60,000 bases of DNA from Glandiceps talaboti. Taxonomy: Eukaryota; Hemichordata; Enteropneusta; Spengelidae. The DNA lies in NCBI RefSeq assembly GCF_964340395.1, contig NC_135551.1:24749003-24809002 (forward strand), in the 5' to 3' direction. This document shows positions 39,411-49,580 of this stretch, in pieces. Both the position numbers and the translations under genes were made by a program. Position 1 is the first letter of the stretch. The number at the start of each line of letters is the position of its first letter. The notes under the pieces were generated by a model. It ran no database searches. It was not told the DNA's origin and saw only the letters and a program-made list of their open reading frames with translations.

Positions 39411-40512
39411 GGCTGGAGAAACTGACCGGTCCCTAAGAAAAGCTGAGAAGGGCTTGTTTCTAGGAATCCAATGAAAAGATGATTGAAAGGAGGAAAAGGA
39501 GAGGCAAAGAAACATGAATTCAAAGATGATTTTTTATTTATATACTTTTTTAAATCGACCGACCGACCAAAATTTTCCATGGAAAAAAACAAAAACATTT
39601 TTAAACATTAGGATCACCCCTACACACCAACCTTGGTGACACCAGGTCGAATAAATAATAGTGGGTGTCTTTGCGATTTCTTAGCTTTATAATGTTATTC
39701 ATGTTTTTATCAGATAACATCTCTAGTTGATAAAGTTTTAAATCAAAACTATCGTCTTCTCTGTCTCTTTGTAGCTTACCAACTTTGAATTAATTAGTGC
39801 ACAGCTAATATCCTTGATCAAACTGGTAGGCTATTTGGCAAATTACTAGTAACATATTTCCATAACCAGTGTAAATATCTACTAACTGACAAATGGTAAT
39901 ACACCAACCGTTAGTCGGATTGGTAGATGTCAGTTAGTGAACTATAATACTTTTTAAGTTAACGTGAATGTTGGTGGCGCTATACTACTGAGAACGCATG
40001 AACGTACGTATAAAACATCTTGGTAATATAATTTTGTGTACAATGTATCTGGATGCGTAATTACCAAGTTGCGGCAAACATTAAACGCAAGACGCACATA
40101 AAGACCACCATGCAAATAAACAATAAACAGAGGATACATTGCATTTATTAATCAAACGTTAATACATGTCAACACAATATACTAGGAAATTCCCTTTCCC
40201 TGTCTATCTTTCTGTGTAAAGACTTTTTAAGTTTTACTGTTCGTCACCGTGGTCTCTGCATGGACGTACGAGTGGGGTGGGGTGCACGGGGGTGGGGTGG
40301 CACAAACAATAATTACGTAATCAAACGCTATATACATAATATATACTAACTGTCAGTCAGTCGACGTAGGAAGATTACGCAGTGGGGTTTGACCTTTACT
40401 TGCACACGACAGCGCATGACAGAACTGGTAACGCTCATGACTGTACCAGACACAGGAGTTGCTAATGATACTCGCAACGCATAGATCTGGTACTCGAGTA
40501 GTACATGTCTTG
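39411..40512. other. Unassigned right end of the 27.7-kb block
   Basis: It has normal complexity apart from a GGGGT-rich stretch (40270-40302). I find no exon, RNA or repeat I can name. The last 150 bp extend the LINE reading frame by chance but do not encode LINE sequence. Confidence 0.5.
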
Positions 40513-41247
40513 CTAAGTTCCGAGTCAAGTATAACCCCAAGGTCACGTGTTGTGGATGATGTGTTGACAGTGCTGTCCCCAATTGTGATACATGGTACAG
40601 GATTGGTTTTACTGAATCGAGATGAGAAGTGGATTATCTCTGTTTTACTGTCATTTAGCTTTAATTTATTCGATGCATACCAAGTTCGTATATCAGCAAT
40701 GCATGCTTCAATACGCGAGACTGTGTTCATGTGTTGTGATCGTTTCATCATCTGGTAAAGTTGAGAGTCATCAGCATACATCATACTGTTTAGATTATGT
40801 TGTGAAATCAGATCCTCTAAGGGTGCGACATACATGGTAAAGAGTATGGGACCTAGAACTGATCCCTGTGGGACTCCAAAGTTTAGGCTGTGACAGGCAG
40901 ACTTTGCATTGTTTACTGTTACATGTTGTGTTCGATGCTGGAGGTATGACCTAAACCAGGAGAGTACTGTACCATCTATCCCAAACCGCTTATGCATTCT
41001 GTCTATTAAGATTTGATGGTCAATCGTGTCAAATGCTGCAGACAGATCTAATAGGACAAGTATAACATCTTGGTGTCCATCAATAGCATGAAGAATATCA
41101 TTATAAACACGAATGATAGCGGTTTCTGTACTGTGGTGTTTACGGTATGCAGACTGCATCTTTGCATATAGGTCATTGCTTTGTAGGTGATGATGAAGTT
41201 CATGTGCCACTACTTTCTCCAGAACTTTTGACAGGAACGGTAAGAGG
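40513..41247 (-). pseudogene. LINE ORF2 reverse transcriptase (N-terminus deleted)
   Basis: Starts inside the RT at PFLSKVLEKVVAHELHHHL. Then come AYRKHHSTETAI, VLLDLSAAFDTIDHQIL (motif A), GVPQGSVLGPILF (motif B), MYADDSQLY (motif C, catalytic DD intact), a thumb region KLKLNDSKTEIIHF and DLGVILDSEL. By comparison with related elements several hundred bases encoding the linker and RT fingers are missing. The frame ends at the 27.7-kb insertion. Confidence 0.9.
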
Positions 41248-42324
41248 TGATGCTTGGATGTCTTTGCGCATTTCTGTCATGTTGATGCTCTTGAAATTAC
41301 GATAACAAACTTTGCGCCTTGTTGACTTTACACGAGGTACAGCAAGATTACAACTCACAGCATCATGATCAGATGGAAGACCTCTGTGAATAGTGGTACT
41401 TGAGACGAGGTTATCTGTTTGACGTGAGATGATCAAATCAAGAGTGTGCCCACAACGATGTGTGGTTTCCGTAGTATGTTGTTGAAGGTTGGAGGATTCA
41501 AGTAGCTCAAGGAAGTGTGATGCCTCACGATTTGTTACATCATCTATGTGAAAGTTAAAGTCACCCGCAATAAGTAGGTAGCCAGGAGCAGTTGTTAATG
41601 TTTCAATCAGGGAGGAGAATTGGCTAAGGAACATTGATGTTGTCAACTTGTTCTTCTTTGATGGGGGTGGGCGGTATAGTGTGATCAGGCGTACTGTGGT
41701 AGACTTTGAGCTAATTGTAAGATCAGTATGTTCAAATGAGTTATACTGAGTTGACGATTTATTAACTTTGACACTGAATCCCTTTCGTAATAGGACACCA
41801 ACTCCACCACCTTTACTTTTGCGAGGTACGTGATATAAATTATGATCAGGTAGGGTACTTCTGAGTTCAGAGATGGCGTGATTATCGCCAGAGTTACCAG
41901 TTAGCCAGGTCTCTGTTATAGAAATAACATCAAGTTGTTTTTCAGTTACAAAGTCACATAGTGATGTTATCTTTGACTTCATGGCTTGTGCATTCCATAA
42001 TGCAAATGAGATGGTCCTGGGGTGATGATTTGTCCCTTTCAGCAGTGGAATGTTCATCAGGTTGCTTTTGTTTTGGTGTATGTTGTTATTCTGTTCCATC
42101 TGTGCATTTGTAATCACTTTGGTCTGATGAGTGATCATTACAGGAAGAAGTTGTTTCTTTTTTGTTCCACTGGCACATCCTCTTTTGGTTGGCCACGTCC
42201 TGCATATATTAAGTGTCTTCAGTTGATTCCAGGTGTTGCAGTTAACTCTAGACAATGCACGATTGTTGAGTACTCCATTCTTGATACTAATTAAGGCAGC
42301 TCTTGTGTATATTAATGAAGCCAT
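41200..42324 (-). pseudogene. LINE ORF2 endonuclease domain
   Basis: The first ATG is at 42324 (MASLIYTRAALISIKNG). After about 100 residues the apurinic-type endonuclease follows: FALWNAQAMKSK, DVISITETWLTG (catalytic E), GGGVGVLLR, LITLYRPPPS, LLIAGDFNFHIDD (D and N), HTLDLIIS and LPSDHDAVSCNL (the SDH catalytic triad end). All key residues are present. At about 41245 a deletion joins the linker to the middle of the RT in another frame, so the protein ends in about 14 wrong-frame residues. Confidence 0.9.
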
Positions 42325-42604
42325 ACTTACCAGGTGTAAGGTCAGCAGAAGACTTTCCAGGGCAGCAACAACAAAACCCAGCAAGTAAATCTGCAGCAAA
42401 CTACCAACTAAACTTCAAAAAAACTTCTTCTGATAGGTCCAAAGATATCACAGGATATTCATAAAACTAATAAGAGCAGTGATTTCACGGAAAGTTCTCC
42501 AAAACGGGTAAAATTTTAAGCTAGATCAGGAGAGCAGGTTGAGTGCAGCCTCACAGCGCAACAGCGCAACTCATTATGTATGGTGGGCGCAACTCATTAT
42601 ATAT

Positions 42605-42899
42605 GGTGGGCTCTTAATATTCGGTTCTACAAAGTATAACACTATACACTTTTCACATACATGTATACAATGACTCTTGAGTAGTGCTGAAATGTCGGCA
42701 ACTCGTGAAAAATTCTGTAGATTCATTCACGAACTCGATCGTTGTTTACTGTTTACGACTCAGAACTGGTCTCATGAAACGTATGAAAACCACTTTCATT
42801 TCGTCACTTTTCAAATCTGTTTTAGTTGATGAAAGGTTAAGTGAGTATATGCTGGTAATTGTACAACCGTTCTTTTGCTAACACTCAAGCGTAATACTA
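42605..42899. repeat. Tandem unit 3, right part
   Basis: Starts ggtgggctcttaatattcgg, exactly the continuation missing at 12041. It matches the end of unit 2 (from 9350) except for a 7-base insertion (ttttcac), and ends at the unit 4 boundary. Confidence 0.9.
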
Positions 42900-45585
42900 A
42901 ACTGGGACGCTCGTGAACAGATTCGTGACGTTATAGGAGACCAGTTGTCGCCAGGTGAAACCTGAAGATCTTAAGTTTGTCCGTAGACCTACTTTCTTGT
43001 AGTGTCCATGGTTTGTCTACCAATTCTGTGTTGTTCTTGACACTTTATATGGTCTTACCTACAAGTGGTGTAAGGATTTTAGCTATTTAACGAGTAACGT
43101 CGTAAGTGATACTGTCACAGGTAAATATAATGGGTCATAATGGTGCATCTCGTTTATGTGTTTTGGGCGTGCCGTATAGTTTAGGGGGTTCATCAGAGCT
43201 GGGATAAAGTTTCCAGTAAAGTTGATCACTGATATTGCCCCCTTTCTTCATATCTTTCATGATGTTGACTAGGTAGTTCTTGCACAGACAAGGAACTTCC
43301 AGTGCTTATATGAAATCAGCTATAGACATGATATTGATGCCCGTGAATTGGGTACAATAACAATACGTTTTGATAACAGACGCACGCGTTCTTATGCACG
43401 GAAACTTGAGATTCGAGCTCAGTTTTGGTTTATGGATGATACGTTCACTTTTAACAGACACGTATTTTGTCTGAATAGTTATTTTGTTACATAGAAAGTA
43501 TACATTACCTGTTTCTCTCGAAAGAAATTGATATCTCTTAAAACACGCTACTCTAGTTCTTATGCAAAACTCATTACTGAAAATGTAAAGTTGGAAAATA
43601 TACAGGAATCCTTTGTATGTAATTATATTTCAAACTGCGCAGGCGTTGCATATTATTACCGAGTTACACATAAAGCTTTATTGCTTTTATCCAGACACAA
43701 GACTGTTAATACCTGTACATTGTTTCCAACCATACTGCATATAACAGATGGCTCTCTGTTTGCAGTTCTATGGTAAGAAAAACTTGTTAGCTAATATAAT
43801 AAAACTAATATGGTATAACGACATGTACTTCTCAAATTTGTAATTTCCTGTAGGTTTAAAATGTGCATAGTTTTTTCTCCAGTAATTAAGTAATTTATCA
43901 TGTTTCTTTGAAATATAACTGATTGTTATGCATTTGTAGCTTGTTGGAAATTAAAATTTCAATTACTTTATAAAAAGAAACTATTTCCGCGTTTCATAAT
44001 TTTGAAACCTTTCCTTAAATAGGGTAATTAATCTTGTTTCAAGACTAATTTGTATAGTAAAACTATGTTCGTTCTGCACCAAAATTTCAATTACTTTATA
44101 AAAAGAAACTATTTCCGCGTTTCATAATTTTGAAACCTTTCCTTAAATAGGGTAATTAATCTTGTTTCAAGACTAAATTGTATAGTAAAACTATGTTCGT
44201 TCTGCACCAAAATTTCAAGCCCGTCAGTGATCGGTTTAAAAGTGTTACCCTTTGGTCTGGTATTAAATGTAACCCGTGATTTCGTACACGGAATACAATC
44301 AACTCCAATACTTTTTCAAATTAAGAAAGGTTGTAAGGCACGATAAGTGTTATAGTTATGGGCATACTTGAAGTTCACGTCTGTTTGTTATCTATTGATA
44401 TCTATTACAATCACTCCATTTGATGCACCATTGGCGTCTTTGAGGTGATTTTTATAATATCTCTATAGGACGTGACATATATTATAGACATTATACAACG
44501 TAAAGGCGAGACAGGGGTATAAAGGGCCCCTTACTTCATGGGGATTATTGTCAAATTGAATGCAAACTGTGCACAACGCATCGCTTTCTCTATGAAAATC
44601 CATGACAACAATGGGAAACTGGTGATTTTTGCAAACAAATATGGCATGTGTGAACATGTGAATGTCTTTATAACGTATGTGTTGTCACAGAAAGTTGATA
44701 TTTTAACATAATATATATAATATTGGAATGGGTCTTGTTCGTTATTTGTACAGTAAAAACAAACCAGTTACTATTCAAATTACTCTCAATCATACTTGTT
44801 CAAATACGGATACTTTAATTCCAATGTTTGTTTGGTAATCAATGCTAAGTGTGAAGTAAACATGACTTATAATAAATGCGTAAACATAGCGGTATAAGTT
44901 GTACATATTTTTTCTCTCACTATTCTAGATACATGAAGCATTGACATTCTTTCCAATGTCTATACACAGAGTAAGAGTGCAGACGATTTTATATCGTATG
45001 AACAAAATGAATAGCGAATATAAAATAGTGGGTATAGGTATAAAATTACGGTATGGTAGTTATCTTTGGTGCCCATAAAAATGTCAGCGTACAAGAAACG
45101 ACCTTTTTGTGGCAAGAAAGTTTACTCCCACCTACATTTTGAATGACCCATGTACGGTCAAAGAGGGGGACTTGGAGACTAAAATAGTACCGTACGTACA
45201 TGCTGAATGACGCATTTATCTGTATTAGTTGACATAGACACGGTTATGACGATCTCACCAATTCAGGTCAGTTATTTTTCAAAGTGATTGACAAAGCTGA
45301 TATGGTGGGCTCTTGATATTCGGTTCTACAAAGTATAACACTATACACATACATGTATACAATGACTCTTGAGTAGTGCTGAAATGTTGGCAACTCGTGA
45401 CAAATTCTGTAGATTCATTCACGAACTCGATCGTTGTTTACTGTTTACGACCCAGAACTGGTCTCATGAAACGTATGACAAAACGTACACTTTTTAAATC
45501 TGTTTTAGTTGATGAAAGGTTAAGTGAGTATATGCTGGTTTGTTCAATCGTTCTTTTGCTAACACTCAATTGCAAGCGTAATAAT
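42900..45585. repeat. Tandem unit 4
   Basis: Fourth copy. It shares the deletions of unit 3 and appears identical to unit 3 up to about 44750. To the right of that it changes to a sequence closer to unit 1 (for example gagtgcagacgattttatat). The 80-codon minus-strand frame of units 1-3 is broken here by a stop. The PLE fragment is at 42900-43310, minus strand. Confidence 0.88.
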
Positions 45586-45639
45586 AAAAAATGTATGGAC
45601 TGTGTCAGTGTTTTTCATTTGAAAGTACAAAAACAATTA

Positions 45640-46390
45640 ACAACGAAATAAATACTTTCCATTCTTCATGGTATAGAGTAAGACTGTTTACGTATTGGAA
45701 AACAGAAATATAGTTCACTTTGGATAAAATGTATTTAAAAAAGTTATTAAACTGGCGGTTCCAAAATCAGTGTTCTCGAAGGAAATAACAATTTACATAA
45801 TTTAAAAGCAAAGCGACCGTACACAACCAAAAATACAAAATGTTTACCATCAATCTCACTCGCAAATAAAGCTTTAAAACTTTCAATGCTAGAGTAGGTC
45901 TGAGTTTCAATCCAGGCATTGCCAGTTAAAAAGCTAGCGCGCTAATAATCGCACATGTACATTGTTCCTTGGCATACTCCGTATAGCAGGTGGCTCGTTA
46001 TTTTCATTTTCACGAAAATTAAAACTAGAGTCTAGTAACTAATATAATAAAGGAGAATATGGTATCCCCATGTGTTGTTTTGGTGCATTGGTTTTGCAAG
46101 TATGTAGTTTTCTCCAGTCATGGTAATTTATCATATTCCAGATGGCTGTCCCTTTCAGGTTTGTTGGAAGTTAAAACTTGCGATAATTTTATTAAACCAA
46201 ACCCTTCCGTGTTTGACCGTGTTTAAACATGTTTCAAGGCTTATTCGCAAAAGTAGAGTTACTTTCTTTTTGCACCAAATTGCAAACCCGTCAGTTTTCT
46301 GCTTAAACGTGCTAGCTGATGACCTGGTATAAAAATATAACTCGTCGCTTCGTACACGGAATGCAATTGGTGTAGAAGTTATAGCGTGAA
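45640..46390. repeat. Strongly diverged fifth copy of the unit
   Basis: Matches units 1-4 in order but at much lower identity: gtacattgttcc, the taatataataaa block, the ttctccagt block, the cccgtcag block and cgtacacggaatgcaat. A further short match to the ttacctctctctagg region lies at about 47930-47990. It is probably an old member of the array. Confidence 0.6.
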
Positions 46391-46599
46391 TTTATTTAAT
46401 ACTATATGGTTACATGTAATTATATAACCCAAGATCAAAGTATCTTATACTCAATTTGATATAAAGAGATTATAATACCTTGTGGAATATGTCACCGTAG
46501 GAAGACGACAAGCACTTTATATTGCAGATGAAGTGAACAAGATGTCTTTAGCTTGATATTTGATTTCGCCAAAAATACACTTGAAAGGAAATTTTACAC
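46391..46599. other. Unassigned AT-rich sequence
   Basis: Lies between the diverged fifth unit and the small inverted-repeat element. Nothing is recognised. Confidence 0.4.
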
Positions 46600-46828
46600 T
46601 TAACACCTTATGATCTATTTTGGGTTTTATTTTCTTATCAAATGTGATACATTTTACCTCATAATCTTCAAGGTTTGGTTATCTCTTTCAAAACTTACAC
46701 CTTTCAAGTGAAAATAGTGCAAAACAATAATTGTTCATTCAAGGTTTTTGAAATGTTGCATTTTTATTGGCAAAATACCAAAAATCTCTAAGAAAATTAA
46801 AACCCAAAATAGATCAGAAGGCATTACC
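46600..46828. mobile_element. MITE-like element, about 229 bp
   Basis: Terminal inverted repeats tgatctattttgggtttta (46611) and its complement (46798-46816), with weaker pairing extending about 10 bp outward. Inner blocks cacttgaaagg (46579) and cctttcaagtg (46702) are also complementary. No ORF; the target duplication is not clear. Confidence 0.6.
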
Positions 46829-49185
46829 TGCCACATAGGCCACGACATGAAATCCGAGTGATACAAATCACTCCAAGCCCCACCAGAACACTCCTACAAG
46901 AGCTCCTCATTGGCATAACATTGGAACAGACTATGGGCCTTTGTGATTAATGTTCATATATGTCAAGTGGAGACGAATACTACCCTACTTTAATATCTCT
47001 CTATTCATTACCAGGGATCGCAAGGCTTCACACATGCAACGAAAAGTAAATCGCTATGTATATACAGACGTATTAGAAAAATGTTTAGGAGGCGAAGGTT
47101 CGCCTGACCAAGTCTCTGATAGACATACAATGTTGGGGAAAAGTTATATTACCAAGTACACATTTTAATTTACGTGATATAGGTATTTCTTAGAGACAGT
47201 TTGACTCAACCAAACAACTGATTGATATCCTCATCAGGGCTTGAAATTTTAATAATATGAAAAATTACAAAACCCAGCCAGTTTCTTTGCACTTACAAAT
47301 ATATTCAAATAGATTCCATCAGATGCTAGATAGTCTTGTCATACTTGCATGTTTGGGTTTTAAAATATTTTTTGAATTGTATTTTTTTGTTAATATGTTT
47401 GACTGGTGTCTTTTGCTTAGTTCCTGTCGTATTTTAACATATTCGCTACTGACCAACCGTATAAATATGTTACATGAATCATTCGAACTAACCCACCCCT
47501 AAACTACCTGCAAAGCACCTTGCTACTTTTTCAAATTACAGTGTAGCCTAGTGTAGCTAAAGCTGAGTTGACGTATACATACAACAGTATTGGATGAAGA
47601 AGACTGAAATAAGTAGCCAAACTCTCTGCCAACGTCAATCACTAATTATCTATTCATAAAAAATTATAGTCAAACGACTGTGAACTACCCTTGTTCCATT
47701 TTTAGGCTCAATTTGTTTGCCATTACATTATAGATTTTGCTAATTTTTCTCCATCCATGTTTGGCGTTCGTATCACATTTGAGAAACGTTTAAGCTGAAA
47801 TGCCCTTAGATTAGACTTGTTGTATAACATGGTGATGAGAACATATAGAAAAAAACACATTTGCTATTGCAAAATGTTCGTTTCTTGAACTACTCTCGAC
47901 TCTCGTTCTGAATGTGTTTTATGGATAGACACAGTGCAATTGAATAAAAAGTATATCATTACCTCTCTCTAGGAAGAACTCTTCTCAGACGTACCGATAG
48001 GAGTATGCTATCGAAAGCTTTATGAAATAGCCCTATTTTGCAGCTCATTTAAAGCCAAATAGTTTTTGTAACAAAGCAAAATTAAGTGTATAGTTAGAAA
48101 TGATTAATTATTGAAATGATTAATTGTTGTTGCCATACATCATAGCGATTGATATTGTTGAACATTTTTAAGGTTTCAAACAATTTAAATAACAACATTA
48201 ACAGCATTCTCCTGTAGTATGTTCTGTAACAGATGTTTTCGGTTAGTAATTCGTAGAAAAGTTAAATGCGCATTTTCGAATTCAAAACAAACTGTTATTC
48301 CTGTACTGTTTGGAAAGAAAGTCCAGCCTTCATCTAGCTAAATGTTACAAATCCTAGTTAAAACATTTATGTCTGACTTTCCACAATCTCAAAACAGAGA
48401 ACAGAGTTAGTAACCACACACTTGTGTAACACAATCAATGCACAAAATAGTACTGTGGGGAAAATGGTCGTGTGTCCATGGTAGGTTTATAACACAAACA
48501 ATGCAACATGCACAAAGGATTCAGATTTAAAGGTCATATTACCAACCCACTTTGTATATGAAGTTGCGGTCAAAGGTTAAAGTTTAAGGGACAAATGTTA
48601 CAGAGGTCCCCAAGCTCCGATTTCAACATTGTGTTGACATAGTCCCAAATGTCAGATCACATATGTGTAAGGATAGCCACGGGTCAAAGGTTACCATCTA
48701 GCAACCAGACTGCCAAAAGTGTTTTAGTTAGACTAAGTTGACGCAGGTAGACACAGGCAGCAGACATTGGAAGCAGGCAGAAATGACCTTTGACCTTGAA
48801 CATCGAACCCTCTGGCTTATTAGTTAAAATGTAAAGTTAGTAAATTCGTCAAGCTAATTTTTGGACCCATCAACATCCATTCTTGGTTAGAGAGCAAAGA
48901 GGAAACATGCACAAATTGCATAGGAATATGTTTTAGACAAACCACGTCATAACCTTATACCAAGATTTAACCACTCCGCACTTAAAAACTGAAAAAAGCT
49001 ACATTGTTTTTTTGGTGGGAAAAACGAGTGTTTCCAAGTGTATATGAAATAGTGTAAGAAGTTTAGTTCAGCAGGCAAGACGAAGGGGTGTGGGTAGGGT
49101 TGGTTGTTGGTTTCACGAAGAGCACCAAATTATCTGATGATGCGTCCATCTAACGCTTCTTTACAAATTGAAAATGTTTATTTTT
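46829..49185. other. Non-coding stretch, no gene supported
   Basis: It contains scattered short open frames (the longest about 80 codons) without family features or plausible splice sites. About 47930-47990 is weakly similar to the ttacctgtttctctag part of the 2.8-kb units. Confidence 0.45.
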
Positions 49186-49210
49186 ACCTCCGTAAGGGGA
49201 GGTTGTGTAA

Positions 49211-49254
<44 letters not shown>

Positions 49255-49580
49255 AAGTCCGTGTGTATGTATGTATGTATGTATGTATGTATGTATGTAT
49301 GTATGTATGTATGTCTGTCTGTCTGTCTGTCTATCTGTCTGTTTCAAAAACTATTGCGTCGATTCTAATGAAACTTGCTACATATCGTCCAAATACCAAT
49401 CACAAGAACTGGTTAGATTTTGGTAAATATCTAATGCATCTATTAATTAGCAATTTACATAAATAACGATTTTTGGTAATTAAACGATATCTTGAGAAGT
49501 AATTCTTCAAATTGCATATAACTTAGCACATACATTGATGATAAGTAAGCACATACGTTTTGCTATTTTTTTTCGAATTA
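49186..49580. mobile_element. End of a microsatellite-bearing element (HINE/pearl-like)
   Basis: A terminal hairpin acctccgtaaggggaggt (49189) is followed by (GTCT)n and (GTAT)n (about 49213-49343). A tcaaaaactattgcgtcgat block follows, then one degenerate unit (tttttggtaattaaacgata, 49470) that matches the complement of the 147-bp repeats at 54.7-55.6 kb. A matching opposite end (cccgtacgggaggcattca) lies at 50949-50967, so one copy of about 1.8 kb is possible. Confidence 0.6.

Larger units (their letters stand above)
12851..40512. mobile_element. 27.7-kb block inserted into the LINE, flanked by 8-bp direct repeats
   Basis: The 8-mer ctaagttc occurs at 12843-12850 and 40513-40520. Deleting the block with one copy of the 8-mer joins DLGVILDSEL to RMTCHVNNICR in frame, as expected for an intact LINE. 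That supports one insertion with an 8-bp target duplication. The ends show no clear terminal inverted repeats. Subterminally, cctgtgtctgg (12926) and its complement (40446) lie 74 and 56 bp in. No transposase was recognised inside. Confidence 0.7.
40513..42604 (-). mobile_element. CR1/L2-type LINE, 5' part
   Basis: Holds the endonuclease and most of the RT of ORF2, minus strand. The 5' end at 42604 joins unit 3. Next to it, gcgcaactcattat followed by tatggtggg occurs twice (42564-42587 and 42588-42611), the second copy running into the unit 3 target sequence. Confidence 0.88.

Noticed and set aside
40353-40512. Last 55 codons of the LINE RT frame (KTCTTRVPDLC..)
   Set aside because: They lie beyond the 8-bp junction and do not resemble LINE protein; they are read-through into the inserted block.
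6584-45651. Plus-strand frames beginning MLKCRQLV and, in another frame, MSATSDKFCRFIHEL in each unit
   Set aside because: Both end soon, shift between copies and have no flanking exon or family match; kept as repeat sequence.
46950-47168. 72-codon plus-strand frame MFIYVKWRRILPYF
   Set aside because: No recognised motif, no paralogue and no splice signals that extend it; length is within chance.
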